Assembly: GCF_009905375.1 (NCBI RefSeq) | Contig: NC_133650.1 | Location: 65,537,669-65,601,668, forward strand | Reading direction: 5' to 3' | Source: Apium graveolens | Taxonomy: Eukaryota > Streptophyta > Magnoliopsida > Apiales > Apiaceae | DNA: 64,000 bases | Shown here: piece after piece, positions 1-12,600 of the stretch | Layout: each line of letters starts with the position of its first letter | How positions within the stretch are numbered: the first letter of the stretch is position 1 | Notes under the pieces: generated by a model | What the model saw: the letters and a program-made list of their open reading frames with translations, nothing else | Databases searched by the model: none | What the model was told of the DNA's origin: nothing | Position numbers and translations under genes: made by a program

Positions 1-2031
1 TGGGAAATTTTTGAAACCCTTATGAATAGTGTTTTTGCTGAATGAGAAAACTTTTCATGCCACACTATGTAGGGTTCTGATATGGATATTCTGAGATTTT
101 ATTAGTACTTTATATGGGATATAAGTGTATGTAAAGATCGTCAGAATCCAAATCCGAACACTTTGATTTTTCCCGGAAATTCACAAGATACGGAGAGAAT
201 TGAGTATAAGGTAACAGGATAAAAAGGATTTAAATTAAAGGATTATAGGAGAGGATCATAAAAGGAATATAATATATTGAGAAAGGTTAAGGGAACCTAA
301 GTAATAAGATCCCGGGTATGATCCCTCAAATGATAAACGAGAAGGAAAGATAAGCGAACCGTAAAACAAATAAGTGACCAAGAGACAAGCTTGTACAAGA
401 AGCCAGGGATTGTGACATCATCAAACCACAAGGTGTGGACAAGTGGGAGCATTATGACATGTGCAAGGTGACATAAGCATGACATGGGAAGGAAGGAGGT
501 GTGGTGGCTTTGTAACCACACAAATTCAAGGGCAAGAAGGTAATTGACTAAAGCAAGCACAAAAACCAAGCAACCAAGCCAAGCAAATCATTTTTCATCA
601 AAATCAAAAAGAAACCAAGGCATTGTTCTTCATGCTCTCGGCCAAAACAGAATCAGAACACTAAAACTGCTGTATCTCCTTCATTTCTCACTCAAATATT
701 GTGTTCTATAGCTCATTGGAAAGGTATTGAGATGGCCTACAACTCTTGTTCACAAGTCTCGTCCAAATAATCATGGTAAGACCCTCATTTTTACAGTTCT
801 TTAAATCGGACTTTTAGAAACTTCAAAGCCTAACTTTGTGTTCTTGATTTCTTTGGAAAGATCAAGCTTGTAGGAGGCTCCCTAAGGCTTCCTAGCAACT
901 TAACACCTCCCAAGGAAGGTATAAACTTCAAACCCTAGCCTTTACTTTATTTGTTAGTAAGTTTAATGGTTGGTGTTGTGAAATGAGAAGCATGGATTGT
1001 GATTATTAGTAGTTTGGTTTGATTTGGAAGTGTTTTGGTAATTGAAGCTTGATTATAGTTCATAGGTCTTGATTGTGGTTGTTTGAGTTGAAAACCTTGG
1101 AGATTATGGACTGATGTGGTATGGTTTAGGTGAAGTTTTGTTGTATTGATGGTTATGAGTTGGTTGGTGGTTAATTGGAGTAGTTTAAACATTGGTAATC
1201 GCGTAAACATAGCCGTCGTAACGTCCGATTTTCTTTGGACTGTTTTTGTGCATAACATTAGGACCCGAGAACCCCCTGCTAGAGTATGACCACTGCGATG
1301 TTTAGATAGCTCATCTTACGAGCTTCGTTTTGATATGTAGTTCGTTCGATTCCGATGCACGGTTTAGGAGAAACGACCGTTTCAAGTAACGGCGTTTCGC
1401 GAACGAAACTTTTCCCCTCGCCTTACTTTGAAACATAGGTTAAAGACCAAAAAGGGTTAATTAATGTATGAAACATTTATGGTAAGTGTGTTAGGCAGTT
1501 GGTAAGACACTCGCGAAGGAATCGCTTTAAAACTCGTAAAGGTTAAATTATTAAAAATGGTGGAGCCGAGGGTACCCGAGCGACTTAAGCAAATCAGTGA
1601 GCGCAAAACAAGCGTTAGAGTCTAAGTTAGTTAAAGTATAGAATTACAAGTGATTTTGGTTTAATTCCAACTTACTTGTTGTTTATAGGTTACCAGACTC
1701 GTCCCGAGCCATTCGTAACCCCCAGTCGCTCAGGCAAGTATTCTATCCGTTATACTGTTGTTGTGATGTATACATTTATATATGCATGATCTTGCGATAA
1801 ATGCATATTGGTTATTTAGCAAATTCTTGCGATATATTGTAGCATGTGATATGGTATATATGCATGCCTGTTTCATATTCTTGAAATATATCTGTTGGTT
1901 CAGTTGATAATACCTATGCTAGAGGATAGCGGTAACTTGCATATACCCTTAGTATAGGGACCCAAAGATGAAAATATTTTCTAAAACCGGGAGTCGAGGA
2001 TCCCGAGTAGATTTTGTATATATGGATATGG

Positions 2032-2067
<36 letters not shown>

Positions 2068-2136
2068 GGTTATAGTTTTCCAAACTATTAATCGAATAAG
2101 GTTTATTCGATAACTTTAACTTTATTTATTTATTTG

Positions 2137-2340
2137 AATATTATTTCGAATATTATTCGAGGGCTTATGACTCTTTTATATTATTATTGAATATTATTTG
2201 AATATTCATTCGAGGGCTTATGACTCTTTTATATATTATTATTGAATATTATTTGAATATTCATTCGAGGGCTTATGACTCAGTTTATATTATTTAATGA
2301 ATATTATTTGAATATTCATTTGAGGATCTATGACTCCGAT
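2137..2340 (+). repeat. Four degenerate tandem copies, about 52-57 bp each, in the Gypsy-1 LTR
   Basis: Each unit reads approximately GAATATTATTTGAATATTC followed by ATTCGAGGGCTTATGACTC and an AT-rich tail. The first and last copies are the most diverged. The same array is present in the 3' LTR at about 11773-11978. Within each unit the TTCGAATA-type segments form short palindromes. Confidence 0.8.
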
Positions 2341-2847
2341 TATTTGCTGAAATATATTCTTTATTTCATTAGAGAATAAACTGTTAATAATCAAACTTAT
2401 TTTCGATTATTCAAATAAAGATAATACTTTCATATAAGTATATCTTTGGTTATTTAATACTCGTTTCAAGTATAAGTTTTAATTCTTCTACTTCAATTAT
2501 TTTTATAAAAGATTATTCTTTATGGGAATATTATTTAAATAATAATATTCAGTCATTTTCTAAATATTCTGGGGACTGATTTACTTCATTAAATCAGCTT
2601 TACTCCAAACACTCTTTAAAGTGTTTTCGAGTCTTCAAAATGATTTTTAAAGTCAGAGCGGATCCCAAAACGCATTTTTATATTTAAGATCTTCCTTTTT
2701 AAGGGGATTTAAATACTCGCTCAAAACCTGGGGAATCCGGCTCTGTGGTGTATTTTATATTCGCAACGAGGTTGCAGTTTTGGTAAATGAATTGATTACT
2801 TGCCCAACGTTCGGGAAGTAAGCCCATCTAATTGAGTCGGCATAAGC

Positions 2848-2972
2848 GACAGGTCGGGGTACGGTCTATGAATGTGTAAGTGGCTGGGTGGCAGTCCATC
2901 AACGCGTGAGGGGCCGGGTAACGGTCTAGCGCGAGGTCCTAATGCGGCCAGGGTGATGACCGGTGAGGAATT
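2848..2972 (+). repeat. GC-richer degenerate repeat block in the Gypsy-1 LTR
   Basis: Three to four imperfect copies of a phrase like GGGCCGGGTAACGGTCTA, spaced about 30-36 bp apart, stand out from the AT-rich surroundings. The counterpart in the 3' LTR is at about 12489-12612. No reading frame or known motif is recognised here. Confidence 0.55.
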
Positions 2973-3713
2973 CATCCATCTACAGTAGAAAAGGTTACTT
3001 ATTGGTATCTTTGCCTGATCAGCAAGATATCTGGTTTATGCCAAAATTCTTTTCCTTTCCAAAATTCATTGGATGTTTCAAACTCTGTTCATACTTTACA
3101 TAACAGAGGTTCCAGGAAATGTTTAAGAGATATATATATGTGGATATATATATATATCGGGACTAAATAAAGTATCTCGTAACTTTATTTCATTCAATAA
3201 TATTTCAAAGATTGAATCTATTCAAATCTTGTCTTGTAGTCTCATCTATGTGATGAACTTTTGAAACTGATTATAACTTGAACGGTGGTAGTTCAAGTAG
3301 TATTGGGAAAGATATAAGTATATTGGGGTATTTGGTAACCTCATCTTTTAAACTTATATCTAATTAATAATTGTCTTATGTATGACAAAGATTTTCAGAA
3401 AAACGTTGAGACAAGGTTAGATATATGAGATCACCTTGCAACGATATTTTTTTCATACAGTTACACACTAGGACTTTGTGTATATTATGCATGGAAGAGG
3501 ACTTCCAATATTTTGAAAAGTATATATGTATATATACTGAATATTTTGCGACTTCATCGCATTAAGTTATCAACTTGGTCATTTCTTTTGACCAAGACTT
3601 TCATGAGTATTATGAGTAGGCTCATATATTGTAAATCATTATACATATTATTTTGGTGGGCTTGCTGCTCACCCTTGCTTTCTTCTTTCATCACACAACA
3701 ACAGTTAGGAAAG

Positions 3714-3815
3714 ATGGCCAGACTCCAGCAGACCCAGCGCAAGCGCGTGGGAAGCGTCCCGCGTCTTCCCGTTGATGTTGTAGCTGCTATAGCTGCAGAG
3801 GTAGATCTATTGTAG
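3714..3815 (+). CDS. Micro-ORF (33 aa) in the Gypsy-1 5' LTR tail
   Basis: A 33-residue basic frame begins MARLQQTQRKR and ends in TAG. It starts ten bases after a polypyrimidine-rich stretch ending in CAG (3704) that looks like a splice acceptor. The copy in the 3' LTR (13351-13452) is identical. Gypsy-2 has an unrelated 34-residue frame at the same architectural position. No known domain is seen. It may be a leader peptide ORF of the retrotransposon transcript or chance. Confidence 0.3.
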   Translation: MARLQQTQRKRVGSVPRLPVDVVAAIAAEVDLL

Positions 3816-4111
3816 ATCAGACCATCTACTTTTGAGAATCAATTATGTATAATTATAACTTGTGGCAGATAATGGCAATTAACTGTAAATTTATCAAGTA
3901 ATCATTTTGGGTTGTAATAACTTTTAAATTGTGGATTCAAAGACTTGTACTTATTTAAATTTCATCTCTGAGACTATAACGGGTTGTGGTGTGTGTTAGT
4001 GTGGGGTCACAGCATAAGGTTATTTATTATTAATTAAGTGAAGTGATATTGTGGAAAGAAAGACCGTGACGACCCGGATCCCCGACCCCGGATCTGGGGG
4101 TGTTACAGAAA

Positions 4112-4123
4112 TGGTATCAGAGC
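4112..4123 (+). other. Primer binding site of Gypsy-1
   Basis: TGGTATCAGAGC, four bases after the LTR end, is complementary to the 3' end of plant initiator tRNA-Met. It is the usual primer site of chromoviruses and many copia elements. Confidence 0.92.
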
Positions 4124-4369
4124 TAAGCGTTATAAACCTCAGAGATGATGGGACGTTAAGATAATAAGTTAACTAAGATAATAAGAACTCTTGCCAAGTT
4201 CATAGTCGGGCTACCTAACGTAGCACTGACAGTTAAAACCCTTATGGGAACCCTTATAAATATCGTGATAGGAGCGTAGTTCATTATCGTATATGGTAGC
4301 GGGACTCCGAACCCTGAGGTTGAGGAGCAACATCGCGATGATATTTTATTATTTATTGGGGATCAGATT

Positions 4370-4501
4370 ATGGATCCGATAGAGCGTCCTAACGCAGGAC
4401 CGGATGATGTTGATATTGAGGATGTAGCGGTTGAGGATGTTGTCCTAGAAGGGATAGTTGCTGAGGAGGATCCCATGGAGGATTCTGACGAGATTGGATA
4501 A
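4370..4501 (+). pseudogene. Remnant of a pre-gag reading frame in Gypsy-1
   Basis: A 43-residue frame begins MDPIERPNAG, is very acidic (many D and E), and stops at TAA (4499-4501). It lies between the primer site and the first pol-like debris, the position where Gypsy-2 has its 170-aa pre-gag frame. I see no clear residue-level similarity to that protein apart from the N-terminal proline and acidic bias, so homology is inferred from position only. Confidence 0.3.
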
Positions 4502-4589
4502 AGGACCACTGATGAATTGATGACCCTGGTTGGGTCGACTACCAGAGGTAGGATTGGCCGGTCACTACCAGAGGTTCGTTCAAGTTTGT

Positions 4590-5520
4590 AAAGATAGTAG
4601 CCCCTTTAACGTGGCTTACTCATAAGACTGAGAAGTTCGAATAGACAGAGAAATGCGAGAACAGCTTTTAAGAACTGAAGCAAAGGTTGGTGACGGCCCC
4701 TATGTTGGCGTTGCCGGATGGAAAAAGGAGATTTTGTGATTTGTAAGTGACGCTTCGCATAAGGAATTAGGGTGCTTCTTAGCACAGCAAGATAATCGCG
4801 TCTGCGTCAAGATAATTAAGGTAATATGAAATTCGATATCCCCGCCCATGAGCTTAGGCTCGTGGCAATAGTTTTACCCTAAATATTGGAGGCACTACTT
4901 GTATGGAGAGAAGTGCGAGAATTACCTAAGCCATAAGTGCTCTAGTACATTCTTACGTAGAAAGAGCTCAACATACGCCAGAGGAGGCGGTTAGAGCTAA
5001 TCAAGAATTATGATTGGGAGATTCTTTATCATTCGGGGAAAGCCAATATGGTGGCTGATGCCATTAGTAAAAAGGAGAGACTCAAGATGATAATGTCTTT
5101 GGGAGAGTTGATAAGAGATTTTGAGAAAATGGAAATAGTAGTGAAGGTAACCGGAGCCGGTACCGAAAAACTGTTTAAGATTGTAATAGAGACCGAATTA
5201 TTGGAAAAGAGCATATTGTGCCAGAAAAAGGTGATGAATGAAGGCAGAGAGCCAACAAATAAATATGAGATTAATACTGAGAAAGATGATAAGGGAATAA
5301 TGAGGTATTCCTATAGAATTTGGGTTCCGAAAGTTCAAGAGCTTAAGGATGAGAACTTAGATGAGAGCCATAGTTTGAGGAATAGGATTTAGGGCAAACC
5401 CAGAGTGTGATAGTCAGGGAGGTTGCCATCAAGAAAGAAAGAACCGATAACATAATAGAGTGGAAAACAAGGTTTTTAATGTATAAGATAACCCCGATTA
5501 TGGGAGAAGGTTGAAACATT
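4590..5520 (+). pseudogene. Displaced RT-end/RNase H/integrase-start fragment in Gypsy-1
   Basis: Translated pieces match Gypsy-2 in order: the RT/RNase H connection (about 4595-4690), the RNase H core (4740-4990) and the RNase H end to integrase start (5048-5392, an open 114-aa stretch starting MVADAISKKERLK). A decayed echo of the zinc-binding region follows to about 5520. This fragment lies upstream of the gag remnant, out of the normal order. A second, more decayed copy of the same RNase H end is found at about 7360-7480. It therefore appears to be an inserted or duplicated pol fragment. Frames are broken several times. Confidence 0.6.
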
Positions 5521-5639
5521 TCATACTAAGGAAACAGAAAGTCGAGTAAGGAAAGGAGACCCGAGACGGTACTCCTATATGGCAATTTATGGACCTGTCT
5601 AGACATAACTTAGACTATTATCCCCAACCACCACCCTGA

Positions 5640-8600
5640 GGGGACAATGCGGCAGGAAATTCTTTCATGACCTTTAAATCGTTAAGCTCTCAGAGTTCCA
5701 AGGAACATGTTGACCTAGTCGAGGCAAGAGCCTGGCTAAAGGAAATATAGGAATCATTTGAGATTCTAAATGATTGACGAATCACAAAAGACTATTTTTA
5801 TCACTCACCCTCCTAAGAGAGAGACCACCTGCTGGTGAAAGGCCAAGGAAGGCACGGAGCAAGAGATTATAATAAACTGATTTAAGTCCAGTCAATTGTT
5901 TTCGGGAAAGTAATTCCCAAAGATAAGGAGATAGTGTAAAAGCTTTAGAGTCAGAACAAAGGCAGACGAGTATGATAAATTATGAATCTAAGTTGTAAAA
6001 GTTGTCAAGATTCGTTCTGAGGATATGAATCCAGAATGACGGGATGTTTGAAATCAATGCTTATGTTGTGTTAGTTCATGAAATAATGATAAGGAAGTTG
6101 GGTATGAGGAAACCCTAAAGACTCGTAGTAATAGAAATAGAAAAGTAAGTAATCGTCAGGATGAGGGTGATTCACCATGAGTTAAAATTGATGGTTGAGG
6201 GCATAAGAGATACATATATATTATCCCCTGTAAGTTGGGAGGATTCGAGGAAACCTTGAGATAATTCGAAGGATAAATAATGAGACGCGGATAGACTAAG
6301 GAGACAAGGAAGTAAGAAATTAGGAAAATTGGATAAAGGAAGTGACCTTCAAGAATGTGAAGTGTAAGACCGGTGGCTTGATACCCAGAAAGGGAGACGC
6401 CAGGTATGAGAGATATCCCAACATTGAGATGACTGTTGAGATAAACAATAAAAGTAAATAAGGAATTATTAAGAAGAAGTTCACGTTGAACACGACCAAT
6501 ATCTTCCAGAACATCCTTGTTATCGTTACCAAATTAGGCAAGACAAGCGGATAACCGTTGTTATCTTTTGGAGGCCATATTGATTGACCCCATTTTGAAT
6601 ACAGATGTTATTGTGAAATTAGACATGTACTATCGAGGTGGGAATGATTGAGTAAGACACCCTTATCAGGGATATATGACTTGATTTATCCATGGAAGGA
6701 TGCAGGTACCTTTTTAAAGGTGGAATTAAGGATAGAACATCGGTAACTTAAAACGAATCCTAGGGGAATGCATAAAGGTTGGCATTTCACCCTTAATAGG
6801 GATAGTATGAGTTTTGACAGTATGAATTGGAAAGGATTAAGGTAATAATAACCTTTAAGGATCAGTGGAGAAATTTTTCAGAAGTATATAGACAATGGTT
6901 CTAGTATCAGTAAATGGTATTTTGATATGCCCTGTATATAGGGAATACAGGAGGAACGATTGAAGGATAACCTTAGAGGTTTTACAAGGAGAAAGGAAAT
7001 ATTCGAAATTCTCAAGAATAAAAATGTTGATAAAGGAAATATGACATAATTATAATGATGCCAAGTGGGGCACGTGTTAAACCACGAGAAAGTATGGATC
7101 GAACCAGTAAAGGTCGAAATTATTCAGGGCAATTAAGACTTAAGATAAAAGATGTTCTAAGTATGATTGAGAGTTAGTCGTGACAGTGATTAACCTCTAA
7201 CGACTGAGGCAATAACTTATGGAAAAATGGTGATATTTTTTTTTACTCATCAGATTTTAAGGAATACATCTTCACAAAAGCAGTGATTGAAATAAGGTAG
7301 AAAATTTATTTGGAGGTGGTTAAAATGACATTGACTATAAGGAAATTTTAATATCAGGAAAGGCCAAAGAGGTGGCCGACACTTTAAAGGTAAGAGGATA
7401 ATTATAGGCGCTTGTGCCAGAGGAATACAGTGATGATGGTTAAAACTGTGAAGGTTGTATTATGGTTTGGAAGATTGACATTCCTTCTGATGACTGTGCA
7501 ATACCCAACCGTAATAGTAGTTGGTAAAAGTTTAATTCGTGTAATCGCCATGAACGGGCTATCTATCTTAGGAGGTCCTATCTTGGGATAAGCCAGGACC
7601 ATGTTTCCAAAAGGACTAGACGAACCTTTGAGTTAAGTCTTCTATTTAAGGCATATGATTAAAAATGGTATTAACCTGCTATCGTTGCTTTGATTGAAAC
7701 TCTTCTGCAATTTTATCTGCTTCACGTCATGAATGTACGTCAGGATCAGAAGTGTTCTTCATGAATCAAGAACGGTGATCATGTTACCTCCTTAGAAGAA
7801 TTCGATATGATATGAATGGACTCCGTATGGTTAGCTATTTAAAATTCATGGAAAACGAATGACTACAGTAGGTCAACGGTGGGCCATAGTAATGTAGGAA
7901 TGATTCTGAGAGTAATGAGCTGATTACTTACAACCGTGAGAGTTGTATTGGAATGGATGTTGAGAGTAAGTACCACTAATCGGGTCATGGTGGTGTATAA
8001 GTTATCATTGATAGACTAATTAAGTCAATTATCTACCTATGATATATTTATTCCTTCTTATCGATAAAGAGTAGTATTACCCATACGAAGAAGGTTGCGG
8101 TATAGAAATGGATTCTAGTAACGATGAGGTCTAGAATGAGATCCCAGATTCGATTTTCGATATCGAGGGAGTTTCAAAGGTGATTGTGTATAAGCTCGAA
8201 GAAGAGCATGGGTCCATAGAATGATGGACGGAATAGAAATATTTAGGCATGGGAAATACGATGCTATAATACTTGATGCTGATATAAATACGTTTATGTT
8301 TTGTTCTCCTATGACAAACCTCTATAATTCAGAGGTAGGTTCCAAGCCAGATATTTTGTGGCAGTATATATATATATATATATTTTTTTTATATACAATT
8401 CTCTTCAGTTCGTTCTTTTCTCTTCTTTTCATTTCATGTAATCTGAGAAGAACAACCCTTCCAGAAGGGGAGGTATTGCCGAATGACTATCTATCTGTGT
8501 GATAGAAGCCTAGTAGGATACCATCTATTGTTTAATTGCTTGTCAAGTACTAAAGGCTGGCCACCTTCTGTACTAACTATGCAATATAACAAGTGTTCTT

Positions 8601-9600
8601 GATCATAGTGATCTCTCAATAAATTCTTTTACTTCTATATGATTGATCAAACTTTGGAAAATAGAAACAACTGAAAAAGGAGTAATAAAGTGGTGGTAGT
8701 ATGCGGAATGGGAACACATTCGTGATACTAAGGTTGACGTGGTTATTAAAAGGTTATAGAACGCTAACGAGCAAAAGTATAACCAGTATAATATTAGGAA
8801 CGGAAGGTAGTAGCGATTACGAACTGGAAAAGAATGGGTATTGAGAAGCAAAAGCTCTAATGCTAAAAGCTATAATGAGAGTCTGTGCAATAGACTTGAA
8901 AGAAATTGGAATGATCACTTAACGCGGATTGAGTTTTCTTACGATAATAGATCATATGTCAGTATTGAGATATCGCCTTATGAGATCCTTGAGGGAAGAC
9001 AATATCGATCTCCCTTATGTTAGGATGAAGTTGTAGAGCGCAAGATGCTCGGACCAGCAGTGGTCTAAAGGACCAAGGATATGATAGATCTAATCAGAGG
9101 ACGGCTGGTAGTAGCCCAAGATGGACATGATAAGTATGTTGATTTGGCACGAAGGGATAAAGAGTACGAAATAGGGGACCTAGTAATGTTATAGGTATCC
9201 CTTGGAAAGGATTGATGAGGTTCGGAAAGAAAGGAAAGCTAAGTCTACAATTTGTTGGACCCTCGGATATATTAAGACGTTTGGGAGGTTAGCATATGAG
9301 CTAGCCCTACCCCCGAAACTGTAGCAAGTTCATAACGTGTTTCACGTATCAATGTTAAGGAAGTGTAATTTAGATGCCAGATAAATAGAGGCATATGAGC
9401 GCATAGATATGCAACCCGACGTAACCTATATGGAGCAACCAGGAAGGGTTATAGAGTAAAAAGGAACAAGTGCTTAGGAGAAGGATTATCAAACTAGGCA
9501 GAGTTGGTGGTAGGACCACAATGTGGGAAAATTTACTTGAGAGTTAGAAAGTGCAATACTAAGAAAGTATCCCTATTCATTTCTATCTGATTCCGGGACG
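5640..9600 (+). pseudogene. Decayed gag-pol of Gypsy-1
   Basis: No long frame survives, but the gene order can be followed by alignment to Gypsy-2. A gag core with a WLKEI-like segment lies at about 5650-5830. An RT fingers/thumb remnant lies at about 6860-7110, including a match to the GHIVSNEG region. The RNase H end (VADTLK-like) is at about 7370-7395. The late integrase catalytic core, with an SPYEILEGRQYRSP segment, is at 8860-9020, and the HNVFHVSML segment before the chromodomain region is at about 9330-9360. Stop codons and shifts are frequent. The stretch 7500-8850 is too decayed to assign; it includes an (AT)n run near 8368-8386. The element cannot encode its own enzymes. Confidence 0.7.
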
Positions 9601-9607
9601 GAATCCT

Positions 9608-9623
9608 TTTAAGGAGGGGAGAC
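9608..9623 (+). other. Polypurine tract of Gypsy-1
   Basis: A purine-rich run TTAAGGAGGGGAGAC directly precedes the 3' LTR start (TGTAATAACC). It serves as the plus-strand primer in reverse transcription. Gypsy-2 has the comparable AAGGGGGGAAGGA. Confidence 0.85.
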
Positions 9624-12600
9624 TGTAATAACCCCAATTTTTGGGAAATTTTTGAAACCCTTATGAATAGTGTTTTTGCTGAATGAGAAAACTTTTCATG
9701 CCACACTATGTAGGGGTTCTGATATGGATATTCTGAGATTTTATTAGTACTTTATATGGGATATAAGTGTATGTAAAGATCGTCAGAATCCAAATCCGAA
9801 CACTTTGATTTTTCCCGGAAATTCACAAGATACGGAGAGAATTGAGTATAAGGTAACAGGATAAAAAGGATTTAAATTAAAGGATTATAGGAGAGGATCA
9901 TAAAAGGAATATAATATATTGAGAAAGGTTAAGGGAACCTAAGTAATAAGATCCCGGGTATGATCCCTCAAACGATAAACGAGAACGAAAGATAAGCGAA
10001 CCGTAAAACAAATAAGTGACCAAGAGACAAGCTTGTACAAGAAGCCAGGGATTGTGACATCATCAAACCACAAGGTGTGGACAAGTGGGAGCATTATGAC
10101 ATGTGCAAGGTGACATAAGCATGACATGGGAAGGAAGGAGGTGTGGTGGCTTTGTAACCACACAAATTCAAGGGCAAGAAGGTAATTGACTAAAGCAAGC
10201 ACAAAAACCAAGCAACCAAGCCAAGCAAATCATTTTTCATCAAAATCAAAAAGAAACCAAGGCATTGTTCTTCATGCTCTCGGCCAAAACAGAATCAGAA
10301 CACTAAAACTGCTGTATCTCCTTCATTTCTCACTCAAATATTGTGTTCTATAGCTCATTGGAAAGGTATTGAGATGGCCTACAACTCTTGTTCACAAGTC
10401 TCGTCCAAATAATCATGGTAAGACTCTCATTTTTACAGTTCTTTAAATCGGACTTTTAGAAACTTCAAAGCCTAACTTTGTGTTCTTGATTTCTTTGGAA
10501 AGATCAAGCTTGTAGGAGGCTCCCTAAGGCTTCCTAGCAACTTAACACCTCCCAAGGAAGGTATAAAATTCAAACCCTAGCCTTTACTTTATTTGTTAGT
10601 AAGTTTAATGGTTGGTGTTGTGAAATGAGAAGCATGGATTGTGATTATTAGTAGTTTGGTTTGATTTGGAAGTGTTTTGGTAATTGAAGCTTGATTATAG
10701 TTCATAGGTCTTGATTGTGGTTGTTTGAGTTGAAAACCTTGGAGATTATGGACTGATGTGGTATGGTTTAGGTGAAGTTTTGTTGTATTGATGGTTATGA
10801 GTTGGTTGGTGGTTAATTGGAGTAGTTTAAACATTGGTAATCGCGTAAACATAGCCGTCATAACGTCCGATTTTCTTTGGACTGTTTTTGTACATAACAT
10901 TAGGACCCGAGAACCCCCTGCTAGAGTATGACCACTGCGATGTTTAGATAGCTCATCTTACGAGCTTCGTTTTGATATGTAGTTCGTTCGATTCCGATGC
11001 ACGGTTTAGGAGAAACGACCGTTTCAAGTAACGGCGTTTCGCGAACGAAACTTTTCCCCTCGCCTTACTTTGAAACATAGGTTAAAGACCAAAAAGGGTT
11101 AATTAATGTATGAAACATTTATGGTAAGTGTGTTAGGCAGTTGGTAAGACACTCGCGAAGGAATCGCTTTAAAACTCGTAAAGGTTAAATTATTAAAAAT
11201 GGTGGAGCCGAGGGTACCCGAGCGACTTAAGCAAATCAGTGAGCGCAAAACAAGCGTTAGAGTCTAAGTTAGTTAAAGTATAGAATTACAAGTGATTTTG
11301 GTTTAATTCCAACTTACTTGTTGTTTATAGGTTACCAGACTCGTCCCGAGCCATTCGTAACCCCCAGTCGCTCAGGCAAGTATTCTATCCGTTATACTGT
11401 TGTTGTGATGTATACATTTGTATATGCATGATCTTGCGATAAATGCATATTGGTTATTTAGCAAATTCTTGCGATATATTGTAGCATGTGATATGGTATA
11501 TATGCATGCCTGTTTCATATTCTTGAAATATATCTGTTGGTTCAGTTGATAATACCTATGCTAGAGGATAGCGGTAACTTGCATATACCCTTAGTATAGG
11601 GACCCAAAGGTGAAAATATTTTCTAAAACCGGGAGTCGAGGATCCCGAGTAGATTTTGTATATATGGATATGGATATATATATATATATTTATATATATA
11701 TATGGTTATAGTTTTCCAAACTATTAATCGAATAAGGTTTATTCGATAACTTTAACTTTATTTATTTATTTGAATATTATTTCGAATATTATTCGAGGGC
11801 TTATGACTCTTTTATATTATTATTGAATATTATTTGAATATTCATTCGAGGGCTTATGACTCTTTTATATATTATTATTGAATATTATTTGAATATTCAT
11901 TCGAGGGCTTATGACTCAGTTTATATTATTTAATGAATATTATTTGAATATTCATTTGAGGATCTATGACTCCGATTATTTGCTGAAATATATTCTTTAT
12001 TTCATTAGAGAATAAACTGTTAATAATCAAACTTATTTTCGATTATTCAAATAAAGATAATACTTTCATATAAGTATATCTTTGGTTATTTAATACTCGT
12101 TTCAAGTATAAGTTTTAATTCTTCTACTTCAATTATTTTTATAAAAGATTATTCTTTATGGGAATATTATTTAAATAATAATATTCAGTCATTTTCTAAA
12201 TATTCTGGGGACTGATTTACTTCATTAAATCAGCTTTACTCCAAACACTCTTTAAAGTGTTTTCGAGTCTTCAAAATAATTTTTAAAGTCAGAGCGGATC
12301 CCAAAATGCATTTTTATATTTAAGATCTTCCTTTTTAAGGGGATTTAAATACTCGCTCAAAACCTGGGGAATCCGGCTCTGTGGTGTATTTTATATTCGC
12401 AACGAGGTTGCAGTTTTGGTAAATGAATTGATTACTTGCCCAACGTTCGGGAAGTAAGCCCATCTAATTGAGTCGGCATAAGCGACAGGTCGGGGTACGG
12501 TCTATGAATGTGTAAGTGGCTGGGTGGCAGTCCATCAACGCGTGAGGGGCCGGGTAACGGTCTAGCGCGAGGTCCTAATGCGGCCAGGGTGATGACCGGT

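Larger units (their letters stand above)
1..4107 (+). repeat. 5' LTR of Gypsy-1 (lacks first 18 bases)
   Basis: It matches 9642-13744 almost base for base. Visible differences include one G in the run near 72, the length of the AT run near 2035-2065, and scattered C/T or A/G changes. It ends GGGTGTTACA directly before the primer binding site. Inside are a CAA-rich leader-like stretch (about 545-625), four degenerate AT-rich tandem copies (2137-2340), a GC-richer block of degenerate repeats (2850-2970), a splice-donor-like AGGCAAGT (1732-1739), and a short ORF (3714-3815). Confidence 0.92.

Noticed and set aside
297..1258. Minus-strand open frames in the Gypsy-1 LTR, repeated at 9939-10900
   Set aside because: They are preserved only because the two LTRs are nearly identical. 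Composition and strand do not fit the element's coding direction and no protein family is recognised.
2030..2066. (AT)n tracts here and near 8368, 46585 and 11671
   Set aside because: Simple microsatellites with length differences between LTR copies; no further signal.
3513..3713. Upstream extension of the LTR micro-ORF
   Set aside because: This AT-rich, hydrophobic stretch lies within the putative intron and just before the acceptor-like CAG. Only the short downstream frame was kept as a candidate.
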